From assembly GCA_963843465.1 (NCBI GenBank), contig CAWJKP010000001.1:434001-498000 (forward strand): a stretch of 64,000 nucleotides of DNA, read 5' to 3'. Within the stretch, counting starts at the first letter, position 1; every line of letters begins with the position of its first letter. The notes under the pieces are model-generated. The model saw nothing but the letters and a program-made list of their open reading frames with translations, ran no database searches and was not told where the DNA came from. The stretch comes from CAWJKP01 sp963843465 (lineage in GTDB: Bacteria; Planctomycetota; Planctomycetia; Pirellulales; Thermoguttaceae). Of this stretch, positions 55,469-64,000 are shown piece by piece. The translations under genes and the position numbers were made by a program.

Positions 55469-55511
55469 TATAGATGTTCTGCCGCAGATTTTGACAGGGT
55501 CCAACCCGGTG

Positions 55512-55530
55512 GGGGCGGCTATTCCGCCCC
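55512..55530 (-). terminator. Stem-loop between cas3 and cas5
   Basis: GGGGCGG-CTATT-CCGCCCC, 7-bp perfect stem in the 112-bp gap after cas3. No T-run follows, so at best it is a weak terminator or processing barrier separating cas3 from the rest of the operon. Confidence 0.4.
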
Positions 55531-55555
55531 AACCACTTTTCCCATTTCCCCGATC

Positions 55556-57880
55556 TCACGAAACTGTAAGCAACTCGGGATCAATGCCCGCCGTGGGGTC
55601 GATGACCAGCCCGAAGTGCTCACTGTAGCGGTCGCCTAACAACGACGTGGGCAGGTAAAGCCCACTCTCGTGCCATCGCTGCACGGCGCCCATCGAGACC
55701 AAGTATTCCAGTTGCCGGTCCGAAATCTGCACGAGAAAGGGCTGCAACGCCCGCGAGTGCTGCCGCGTCGGCTCGGCCACGAAGGCCGCGATGCGGCGCG
55801 GCCCGTCGCTCCAGGGGACCGCAACATTGTGACGCCAGGCGTCGTCGATCATCCGAAACGCCACGGCCACGTTGGCGAAGTTCCACTCCTTCGCCTGGAG
55901 CTGCACGTTACGCTCGTCGAGCGGCGATTTTCCGTACAGTTCTTGAAAGAACAACTCGCAGTGCTCGGGGTTGAAGGGGTCCAATCCGCCCTGCGCCTCC
56001 TGGTGGCCCAAGAGCATTTCCGTGCTCTCCATCGCCTTGCGGAGCGTGCCGGGCGGCGGCTCCGTTTCCGCGCGAAACACCACCAGACGCCCGGCCGGCC
56101 GCCCGGCCGCCACGGTGAGCTTTCCCTCACGGTCGCATCGACCAGCCGCTTGGGCCAGGCTGTCCAGGCCGGCCAGCGCTCGGTAGACCACCGGCAGGTC
56201 GATATCCACCCCCGCCTCGATAAGCTGCGTGGCGACGATCCGGCACGTAGCCCCTTTGTCGTCGAGCCGGCGGAGAATCGCCTCGATTTTCTTCAATCGG
56301 TGGGCCGGACACATCAGGGCCGACAAGTGGCACCGGCCCTCCGAGGGGAGTTGCCCGGCCAGCAGGCGGGCATCCTCGCGGCGATGGACAATGGTGAGCA
56401 CTCGGTCGTGGGCCGCCAATTCCTTTGCCAGTTCCGCGTAGGGCGTGACCCGGTCCACCCGCCACTCGACTTGCACGCGTCTGGCCGCGGGTCTGCCAGC
56501 AAGCGCAACGGCGTGTTCAATAATGGGCTGTACGTTGGGCAGGCCGTCGTTAAGACCTTCACGCTTCGCCAGTGCCGGCGGCGTCGCCGTGCTCAGCACG
56601 ACCGTTGCGCCATAATGCTCCGTCAACTCGCGGATCGCGGCGAGAATCGGCGCCAAAAGCCCCGGCGGCAGCGTCTGCACTTCATCGAGAATGATTACGC
56701 TCTTGGCGATGCGGTGCAGCTTGCGGCAACGCGAGGGTTCATCGCTGAACAGCGACTCGAAGAACTGCACCGATGTAGAGACCACGATCGGGGCGTCCCA
56801 GTTCTCCGCGGCCAGGCGGCGGCGAAGTTCCGCCTCGCGGTCTTCCTCCTCCGCCTGCTGCTCATCAATACCGCTGTGGTGTTCCAGAACATTGCGATCG
56901 TCAGGCCGCCCGTCCGCGCCCAGCGCCTCCCGGTAGCGGGCGGCGTTCTGGTCGATGATGCTCGTAAACGGGATGATTGCGATCACGCGGTCCAGCCCCT
57001 TTTCGACGGCGTGGCGCAACGCAAAGCTCATCGCCGAGAGCGTCTTGGCGCCGCCGGTGGGAGCGGTCAACGAGAAAATCCCCGCTGGCTTTGCGGCGGC
57101 GCGGCGGCAAGCGGCAAGCACCTCCGCACGCAGGGCGTTGACGGGTGATATGCCGCCTCCCGCCGCGCGGGCCGACACCGACAGGCGGTCGATGTACGCG
57201 TCCAGCCGGTCGCACAGCACCGCCATCGCGTCGTACTGGAGCGTTGCCTGCTCCGGCGGCCGGCCTTGTGCTCGGGCATAGAACTCGGTGGTCGCCAGCC
57301 GGTCGGCATCGACCAAGGCGGAAAAGAGCATCCGCGTGAAGAACGCATACGAGCGACGGCCGATCTCAACCGACGCCGGCCGGCATAGCCACTCGGGCAA
57401 CTCCGGCAACGGAAGTTCCCGAAGCGCGCGAGGCAATAGCGGCAACAGTTCCGTCAGCCGGGGCCGGGCCTGCTGCAAGCGTTGCTGGAGCGGCGTCCGG
57501 CTTACGCCAACGAAATCCGCATGGTCGTTGGACTTCGCATTCGCCAGCCCGGCGTGGTGACCGGCAATGGAGAATGCCAACGCCCAAGCCGCAGGGGAAT
57601 TCGCCATTCGGGCCAGCGCGGCGCCGATAGCCGAGTGATCCACTTTCGAGCGTCTGCCCGACTCACTGCGGAGCCTGTTTTGAAACGCGGGGTCGTATTT
57701 CCCCAAGTCGTGCCAACGACCCAGTAGATCGCCCCATGATCCCCAACCCGGGTCGATACGGGCAAGGAACTCTCGGCACAGCCTGGCAACCAACGCCTCG
57801 TGTTCGGCCATCAGCTCCCACTGAGAAATCGGCCGGCCTTCGAGGCTGTGAGCATAACAAGGGTTCATGGGAGGGCTCAT
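55556..57880 (-). CDS. cas3: CRISPR helicase-nuclease Cas3, type I-C
   Basis: About 774 residues. The N-terminal HD nuclease domain has YAHSLEGRP, LLGRWHDLGKYDPAFQN (H-D) and SIAGHHAGLANAKSNDHADF. The SF2 helicase has Walker A in SLTAPTGGAKTLSAMSFALR, DEVQ in SVIILDEVQTLPPGLL, LSTATPPAL (S-A-T-type motif III) and QLIEAGVDIDLPVVYRALAG plus QAAGRCDREG (motifs V-VI). The Walker A Gly before Lys is Ala here, a departure from G-x-G-K-T. It degrades DNA bound by Cascade. ATG 57880 follows GAGGGG; ATG 57868 (MNPCYAHS) is also possible. Confidence 0.96.
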   Translation of the reverse strand: MSPPMNPCYAHSLEGRPISQWELMAEHEALVARLCREFLARIDPGWGSWGDLLGRWHDLGKYDPAFQNRLRSESGRRSKVDHSAIGAALARMANSPAAWALAFSIAGHHAGLANAKSNDHADFVGVSRTPLQQRLQQARPRLTELLPLLPRALRELPLPELPEWLCRPASVEIGRRSYAFFTRMLFSALVDADRLATTEFYARAQGRPPEQATLQYDAMAVLCDRLDAYIDRLSVSARAAGGGISPVNALRAEVLAACRRAAAKPAGIFSLTAPTGGAKTLSAMSFALRHAVEKGLDRVIAIIPFTSIIDQNAARYREALGADGRPDDRNVLEHHSGIDEQQAEEEDREAELRRRLAAENWDAPIVVSTSVQFFESLFSDEPSRCRKLHRIAKSVIILDEVQTLPPGLLAPILAAIRELTEHYGATVVLSTATPPALAKREGLNDGLPNVQPIIEHAVALAGRPAARRVQVEWRVDRVTPYAELAKELAAHDRVLTIVHRREDARLLAGQLPSEGRCHLSALMCPAHRLKKIEAILRRLDDKGATCRIVATQLIEAGVDIDLPVVYRALAGLDSLAQAAGRCDREGKLTVAAGRPAGRLVVFRAETEPPPGTLRKAMESTEMLLGHQEAQGGLDPFNPEHCELFFQELYGKSPLDERNVQLQAKEWNFANVAVAFRMIDDAWRHNVAVPWSDGPRRIAAFVAEPTRQHSRALQPFLVQISDRQLEYLVSMGAVQRWHESGLYLPTSLLGDRYSEHFGLVIDPTAGIDPELLTVS

Positions 57881-58181
57881 CCCGTCTATCCCCTCATGGC
57901 TACATCCATGCACCCAGTCAAGCTACCAAGACTTGGGCCACGCGTCGATGAGATAGATGGCAGCCAGCGGCCAGAGGACGGCGTCAATATAGCCGCTGGC
58001 ACCCCCCGTTTCCAGTGGCGGGAGCTGGTCTATAACGTCGGGGAGGGGGCGGGGCAGGAGTGCAGGTTAGTCTGCAAAGGGAGGGGCGCCCGATGGAGGC
58101 ATGGCTATTGGGTGGGTGAAGGGTTGAGCATGCTCTCGCCGGCCAGACGGCTCAACGGCCCAACGGCGATGCCCCGCCCCC
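57881..58181. other. Region upstream of cas3 with an inverted repeat
   Basis: Holds the probable cas-operon promoter. A perfect 9-bp inverted repeat (GCCAGCGGC at 57963-57971, GCCGCTGGC at 57992-58000) lies 83-120 bp before cas3 and could be an operator or the terminator of the HEAT-repeat gene. No gene is supported. Confidence 0.45.
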
Positions 58182-60547
58182 TTACAGCCTCCCCGCACTG
58201 AACGCCGCCCGCCACGCCCGCTCGTACGGTCCGTACTCCAGGCCCGTGATCGCCTCCAAGGCGTCGCCGGCAGCCGTACGCACGTCGTTGTCGCGTAGCG
58301 ACGCTACCGATCGCTCGATCAGTTCCACCAGCGGTTTGACGGCAGCCTTGTCCTTCCGCCGGCCGAGCGCGCCACAGGCGGCGATCAGCACGTCCTTGTC
58401 CGTCTCCTTCAGGAGCGAGACCAGCTTGGCCAGACTCTCCGGCGTTCGATATACCCCTAAAGCGCGGGTGGCCGCACGTCGCACTGCCGGCTTCGGGCTA
58501 TCGGCTAGTGCCAGCAGCACCGGCAGGGCCTTCGGCTCCTCGATCTCGCCCAGGGCGACAATCGCCTTCTCTACGACTCCTGGGTCTGCGTCCCTGGCAA
58601 GCTCAACCAGCGCACGGCCCGCCGCGGCCCCCAATCTGCCAAGTGCAACCGCAGCAAAATGGTCCAGGCCGCCAGCGCGGTCTCGTACCAGCGGGACCAA
58701 GACCGGCACAGCCGCTGTATCCCCAGAGGTTCCGAGTACCTCGATCATCCTCTTCTGGACCACCCAGTCTTGCTCTTCAGGCAACCGTCGCACGATAACC
58801 GCGGCGGCCTCTTTGTCGCCGGCCTTGACACGATTCAGGGCCAGCCAGTGAGTCCATGGGTCCCTTTCGGCCAGAGCCTCGGTCAGCGGCCGCTCCGCCG
58901 GACGCATGGTTCGCGCCCTACGCACGTAATCGGCTTCCTGGTAGAGCCGCTTCACAAGCTGGTTGACCGGATCGCCGAACCAGCCGCGGAACAGGTGAAT
59001 GTCGCCGCCGGCCACCCCCTTGAGGAGATCGTCCCAGTGGCCCAGGTAGTCGCCGTCACCAACGGCCAGGGTGCTCCCTGCGCTGGGGTAGGCGGCACGG
59101 ATCGCGTCCGCAGTCTGGACATAGCCGCCACGCAGCTCGCCGTAAGGCATACAGCATCCCCAGTAGCCGTACCGGCCAAACTCGGGGAAGATGAGGACGT
59201 TGGGATGGAGAGCAGTCAATTTGTAGAGATCCACGCTGGGCAGGAGCCAGGAGCTGCCCTGCCACATGCCCTTCTCCCACTTGACGTTGGTGTCCATGTA
59301 GAAGATCGTGCAGCCCCAGCGCCTCTTGGCATAGGCGATCTTGTCGGCCATCTCGGCCACATGGTCCTCGACCTGGACATGGGCCCAACCTCCCTTACCG
59401 TTGGACACGATTCTGGAGGGCCGGATGCAGACGCCGACCTTCAACCCTGCCGCGCGGAACTTCTGGAAGAACTCGTCGGCCACGGCGTCCATCTCGGGCG
59501 CGGCCTGCGGGACGATGCGCGGATCGCCCAGATACGAGATCGCGTGCGGCATCTCCTGGCCCTCGGGGTCCCAGAGGATCATGCCCTGCGCACCACGTCC
59601 TTCAGCACTGCGATGGACCTTTCGGCGTAGATCATCAGCCGGTCATGGAAAGCCCGGCGCCCGGACTGCGTGGTAACGTCCAGCTTCTCGTCGCTGAGCC
59701 AGCCGCGAGGGTTGGTGGTCCACTTGCTGGCGGCGCGGCAGAGAAACAGCGCGCCAATCGGCCGCCGGTCGGGCCAGTTGAGCTTGTCGGGATAGACTTT
59801 GGTAAATTGCTCGTACACGTCCCTGGCCATCCCAATCGTGTCGGCGTCGGGTCCGCCGAACCGCAAGGAGAAACGGTAAGTACGCTTCTCACCGGTGCCG
59901 AGCTTGTCGAGGACGATGCTCAGTGGATTGGGCGCCCCGCTGCCAAAGTGGCCCTCGAAACCGAAAGTGACGGGTCGCTCGACCTCGTCGCAGCAGGCCA
60001 CGAGCTTGGCCTCGCCCCAGTCCGCGACCACGACTCCCGGCTCGCCCTCGTTGTTGGTTGTCACCGTGTAGCCCCATTTCCACCGTGCGCCTTTCGGTCG
60101 CCTGGGGAATTGGACGGCCAGAGGCCGGAAGCCGATGTCCGTCAACACCACGCCCTTGGTGTTCTCGAAGGTGACTTCCAGGCGGAGGGTGTCCTTTTCC
60201 TGACGGATCGCCGTGATGGTGGTCAGGCCCTCGTAGGTGCGGATGATCGTGCCCCCGTCGACCTTCTTATGCTGATCTTTGCCCTCCGAGAAAGTCGCTG
60301 GAGTACCGTCGGGCTTGTTGGCCGTGTAGCGTGCCCAGGCCGGACCTTTGACCAACAGCTCCTTGCCGTGGTAGGTCAGTGAGGCCAGGCTATCGGGGCC
60401 GAAGGTCGTTTTCAAGCCCTCCTCCGCCGTCGGCTCTGCGCCGCCCAGCAGACCCGGCGTCACCGCCAGGACAAGCACCATCACATATATCCAGCCAGCC
60501 ACCTGCCACACCGTCCTGTCTGCTCCGCTGCCACTGCACACACTCAT
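58182..60547 (-). CDS. Secreted protein with barrel-like domain and C-terminal HEAT repeats, one missing base
   Basis: Starts at ATG 60547 (MSVCSGSGADRTVWQ) after AGGATAGGAA, with a signal segment WIYVMVLVLAVTPGLLGGAE. A beta-rich domain follows to about residue 320. The frame breaks near 59591; adding one base gives VLKDVVAQGMILWDPEGQEM and then PHAISYLGDPR, the natural join. LKVGVCIRPSR, TIFYMDTNVKW and NVLIFPEFGRYGYWGC suggest a TIM-barrel glycosidase-like fold. The last ~230 residues are HEAT repeats (LVELARDADPGVVEKAIVAL, ADSPKPAVRRAATRALG). Restored length 788 residues. Possibly a planctomycete secreted glycan-acting protein; no catalytic pair can be named. Confidence 0.75.
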
Positions 60548-60829
60548 GTTCCTATCCTGCAAATGTCCCGACCACCGCTGGCCCACCGTGACCGGTTGTA
60601 GTCCGAAGCTATAGGAACTGTCAAGCATTACCCATCACCAGCACCAACGGCGCACCCACCGGCAGGCACCCGCCGCCGTCGGAACGAGATCAATCGGCAG
60701 GTTGCCGGAATCAACGGGCGCCCTCTTTCTTTTCCCTGCGGCGCTTGAGAAAATGGCTTTGAGCGCGATCCCGAGCCAAGGAGAAGTCAGAAGCTGGTTC
60801 CACCTTCCCCATGTCACAACGAGGTTGAA

Positions 60830-62520
60830 ATGAAAGCTGTGTCATTCGTCAATTTGCGTTCTTTGGCCTTCGCATTGACGTTGCTCGCCGGCGTGCAGGC
60901 ACGCGCCACGAACTATTACATCTCTCCGGCCGGATCGGATGCCAACGACGGAACAGCGCCGGACAAGGCGTGGCAGACGGTCGGACGGGTGAATCGGGCG
61001 ACACTCGCGCCCGGCGACCGTGTCCTCTTGGAAGGTAGGCAGCGCCTGGTAGGAAACCTGTTGGTGACCGCCTCCGGCACACCCGACGCGCCGATCACGA
61101 TCGCCTCGTACGGCAAAGGCCCGGCGACCATCCAGGCCGGCGACTCCTACGGCATCCGCCTGCTGAATTGCCAACACATCGAGGTCCGTGATTTGGTCCT
61201 GCTGGGCTCCGGCGTGAAAGCCAACGGTCAGACCACGAACACGGCCCAAGGACTGGACATCTTCAGCACGGCCACCCGCGGCAAGCCGTGGCAAAGCATC
61301 CGCGCCGACGGGCTCGTAGTCTCCGGCTTCCGCGAGGGCATCGTTCTGCACACGCCCATCGGTACGCAGGACGTCGTAGGCTACAACGACGTCCGCATCA
61401 CCCATTGCACCACCCGCGAGTGCCTCTTCGGCGGCATCTACTGCTGGGCGCGAAGAAGACCAGCGGGCGGCCGTGGAACCTGCCGCTGGGCAACGGCCTA
61501 TTCACCAACGTCTATGTCGGCGACTGCCTGATCGAGCGGATCTATTGCGATCCGGTCGGCGATCCGCTGCTGGGGCTCCCCATCCAGGTCCTCAACACGA
61601 CGAACTGCCTGGTCGAGCGGTGTACGATCCGCGATTGCGGCCAGGCCGCCAATCCGCGAGCATCGCAGGGCGGCATCGGCGGGCTGGTGTTCCTCGAATG
61701 CGACAAGTGCGTGGCCCAGTTCAATGAATGCTATCACATGGTCACGACCATCGGCTGCGACGGCTGCGCCTTCGACACCGACGGCGGCTGCACCCACTGC
61801 ACCCTCCAATACAACTACTCGCACGACAACGAGGGCTCCGGGTTCCAGGCCGGGCCGTTCGCCGGGTGCAGTCCCTTTGCCGACAACACGATCCGCTACA
61901 ACATCAGCGAGAACGACGCGCAGAAGAATCCTGGCAGCACGGGCGGGATCATGACCTGGGGCTCCCAGCCCCGCGGGCAGATATACCACAACACCGTTTT
62001 CGTCGGCAAGGGATTTGCCGGCAATGGGGAGGTAGTGAAACCGTTCGCCTTTCGCGGGGGCGCGGGTTTCACGGTCCGCAACAACATCTTCGTGGCCGGC
62101 CATGACGGCGAGTTCCTTGCCCCCGGCGGCTGCTCATTTCAGAACAACTGTTACTGGCGCACCAATGGCGATCTGCACATGGCCGGCTGTGCCAGCCTCG
62201 CCGCGTGGCGAAAGCATTCAGGCCAGGAGATGCTCAACGGCGCCGCGGTTGGGTTTCAGGTCGATCCGCGATTGCGCGCCGCGGGCCACGGCGGCAACAT
62301 CGACAATCCGGCGAAACTGGCCCGCCTGAGCGCCTATGACTTGTTGCCCTCCTCGCCGTTGTTGGGCAAGGGCCTGGACTTGGAAAGACTCTTCAAGATC
62401 GCGCCAGGGCCATGTGATTTCCGCGGCACGCCGCTGCGGCCCGGAACACAACATTCGCCAGGTGCGATCGACGAGCCGACCATCGCAACGGCTTACGACG
62501 CTTCGCCGGCCCATAGGTAG
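60830..62520 (+). CDS. Secreted right-handed beta-helix protein, one missing base
   Basis: ATG 60830 begins a signal peptide (LRSLAFALTLLAGVQARA) followed by TNYYISPAGSDANDGTAPDK, the usual start of exported beta-helix proteins. The helix runs LLNCQHIEVRDLVLLGSGVK, ITHCTTRECLFGGIYCWG, and after a one-base gap in GGG (61446-61448) continues AKKTSGRPWNLPLGNGLFTN and VERCTIRDCGQAANP. Then come NECYHMVTTIGCDGCAFDTD, YNYSHDNEGSGFQAG and RNNIFVAGHDGEFLAPGG. Restored length 563 residues. The fold fits polysaccharide lyases or epimerases; the active site is not identifiable. Confidence 0.82.
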
Positions 62521-62691
62521 CCGGTACTGAAGTGCGGAAGTCATTCTTCGGCCGATCCACTGACGCGCAGCCGCCGCTGGATGGCTTCCGGGTCGTCTTG
62601 GGCCCGGATGGCGCCTCCAGCGCGCGATGATCCGGCCGGCCACGGAGAATGCCTGTGCGCCCCCTTTCCGGCCTGACGGAATTGCGACAAC

Positions 62692-64000
62692 TCACCAAAT
62701 CTTCACACGCTGCTTAGGCGGTAGATACATCTTGTCGCCCGGCTTCACCCGAAACGCAAAGAAGAACGCGGGTACATTGCGAACCGTGCCGTTGGCACGG
62801 TATTCGGCCGGTGAATGCGGGTCGATGAGGAGCCGATTCTTGAGGTCGTCGATGCGGTACTTGCGGCGCCACACCTGGGCCCAGCCGATGAAGAATCGCT
62901 GATCGCCGCTAAGCCCGTCGAGAAGCGTCGCCTCTTGGCCGGCGAGTGAACGACGGTAGGCGGCATAAGAAATGGTCAGGCCGGCCAGGTCGGCGATGTT
63001 CTCGCCGAGCGTGAAGCGGCCGTTCACTTTGTAGCCCGGCAACGGCTCGAAGCGGTCGTACTGCGCCGCCAGCGCGGCGCCGCGCCGGTCGAACTCCGCG
63101 CGGTCAGCCGTCGTCCACCAGTCGACGAGGTTGCCGGCGCCATCGTACTTCGAGCCTTGATCATCGAATCCGTGGCCGGTCTCGTGGCCGATCACTGCAC
63201 CGATGCCGCCGTAGTTCACCGCATCGTCCGCGGCACGATTAAAGAAGGGCGGTTGCAGGATCGCGGCAGGGAACACGATCTCGTTCATGTTGGAGTTGTA
63301 GTAAGCGTTGACGGTCTGCGGGGTCATAAACCATTCGTCGCGGTCCACCGGCTTGCCGAGCCTGGCGAGTCGCCGATTCCACTCGAAGGCCGCTGCGCGC
63401 TGCATGTTGCCGACCAGGTCGTCGCGCTGGATCAAAAGCGCCGAGTAGTCGCGCCACTTGTTTGGATAGCCGATCTTCGCGTTGAAGGCCGCCAGTTTGG
63501 CGAGCGCTTTCTGCTTGGTGCTCGGGCTCATCCAATCGAGATCGCGGATGGCTTGACCATAGGCCACGATGATGTTCTTGACCATCACGTCCATCCGCCG
63601 CTTGGCGTCGGGCGGGAAATGCCTGGCGACGTACATCTTGCCGACCGCCTCACCGAGGCTGCCCTCGACGGCGGCGACGGCCCGCTTCCATCGCGGGCGA
63701 TTCTCGGGAATGCCGCGGAGCGTGCTGCCGTAGAAGGCGAAGTCCGCCTCGACCAGCCCCCGGTTCAGCAGATTCGCGTGCCGATGGACTACTTTCCACG
63801 TCAGCCACGCCTTCCAGATTCCCAGCGGCGCCGAGTCCGCCATTTCGGCGACGGCCGTGAAGTACGACGGCTGTGCAACGATGAGTTCCTCCGCGGCGCC
63901 GGCGCCGACGGCGTCGAGGTACGACTTCCAGTCGAAGCCGGGCGCCAACCGGACAAGCTCCTCGCGGGTCCGCTTGTTGTAGGTCTTGACGTTGTCGCGG
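62692..64000 (-). CDS. M13-family (neprilysin/PepO-like) zinc metallopeptidase, 5' end outside window
   Basis: The last ~436 residues of an M13 peptidase. The zinc motif H-E-x-x-H is in IGHETGHGFDDQGSKYD, the third ligand Glu in GENIADLAGL, and VNAYYNSNMNEIVFPAAILQ is the conserved segment before the active site. MYLPPKQRVKIW is the family C-terminus. M13 enzymes cut short peptides, usually outside the cytoplasm. The N-terminus, including any signal, continues beyond position 64000. Confidence 0.93.
   Translation of the reverse strand, partial: RDNVKTYNKRTREELVRLAPGFDWKSYLDAVGAGAAEELIVAQPSYFTAVAEMADSAPLGIWKAWLTWKVVHRHANLLNRGLVEADFAFYGSTLRGIPENRPRWKRAVAAVEGSLGEAVGKMYVARHFPPDAKRRMDVMVKNIIVAYGQAIRDLDWMSPSTKQKALAKLAAFNAKIGYPNKWRDYSALLIQRDDLVGNMQRAAAFEWNRRLARLGKPVDRDEWFMTPQTVNAYYNSNMNEIVFPAAILQPPFFNRAADDAVNYGGIGAVIGHETGHGFDDQGSKYDGAGNLVDWWTTADRAEFDRRGAALAAQYDRFEPLPGYKVNGRFTLGENIADLAGLTISYAAYRRSLAGQEATLLDGLSGDQRFFIGWAQVWRRKYRIDDLKNRLLIDPHSPAEYRANGTVRNVPAFFFAFRVKPGDKMYLPPKQRVKIW

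Overview
The window reads as a high-GC chromosome fragment of a Planctomycetota bacterium, probably related to Pirellulales; this placement is inferred from gene content, not from a marker gene. The signs are a sulfatase, Tat-exported Gfo/Idh/MocA and GH1 enzymes, a planctomycete-type J-like/FGE fusion, a DUF2330 protein, a YXWGXW-repeat protein, a TIGR03032 protein, and a giant surface protein whose N-terminus carries the planctomycete L-E-x-L-E-x-R-x-L-L-S motif.

Layout. 0-2.3 kb: the tail of an acidic protein, a possible tRNA-Leu remnant, and three small overlapping genes of unknown function. 2.4-12.9 kb: intact metabolic genes (isochorismatase-like hydrolase, ParB-like protein, SGNH-like secreted protein, DUF2330, Gfo/Idh/MocA oxidoreductase, sulfatase) mixed with clipped genes, namely a HEAT/nitroreductase chimera, a headless alpha/beta hydrolase, a broken GNAT joined to an FG-GAP fragment, a second nitroreductase tail and a prolyl-oligopeptidase tail. 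12.9-17.1 kb: two secreted carbohydrate-active enzymes. 17.8-32.8 kb: a TPR protein, a TIGR03032 protein and a ~4,500-residue repeat-built surface protein (FG-GAP, beta-helix, NHL, GloVer, Ig/PKD-like, cohesin-like and dockerin-like modules, then a 10-copy 21-bp VNTR). 33-46 kb: SIMPL protein, J-like/double-FGE protein, YXWGXW protein, small hypotheticals, a sigma-like factor, an ACT-domain protein and a radical SAM enzyme, separated by repeat-rich spacers.

46.6-57.9 kb holds a type I-C CRISPR-Cas locus, all on the minus strand: cas3, cas5, cas8c, cas7, cas4, cas1, cas2, a leader with two inverted repeats, and an array of 42 repeats (the leader-distal one degenerate) and 41 spacers. A single diverged 37-bp repeat sits exactly between the cas1 stop codon and the cas2 ribosome-binding site. 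It keeps the complete crRNA 5'-handle sequence and is the most interesting unexplained element here. 58-64 kb: a secreted HEAT-repeat protein, a beta-helix protein and a partial M13 peptidase.

Reliability. At least twelve clean one-base frameshifts interrupt otherwise well-kept genes: eight in the giant gene and one each in a zinc-ribbon gene, cas8c, the HEAT gene and the beta-helix gene. Many fall in short G or C runs, so consensus indel errors are more likely than twelve recent mutations. Those genes are described as single restored units.
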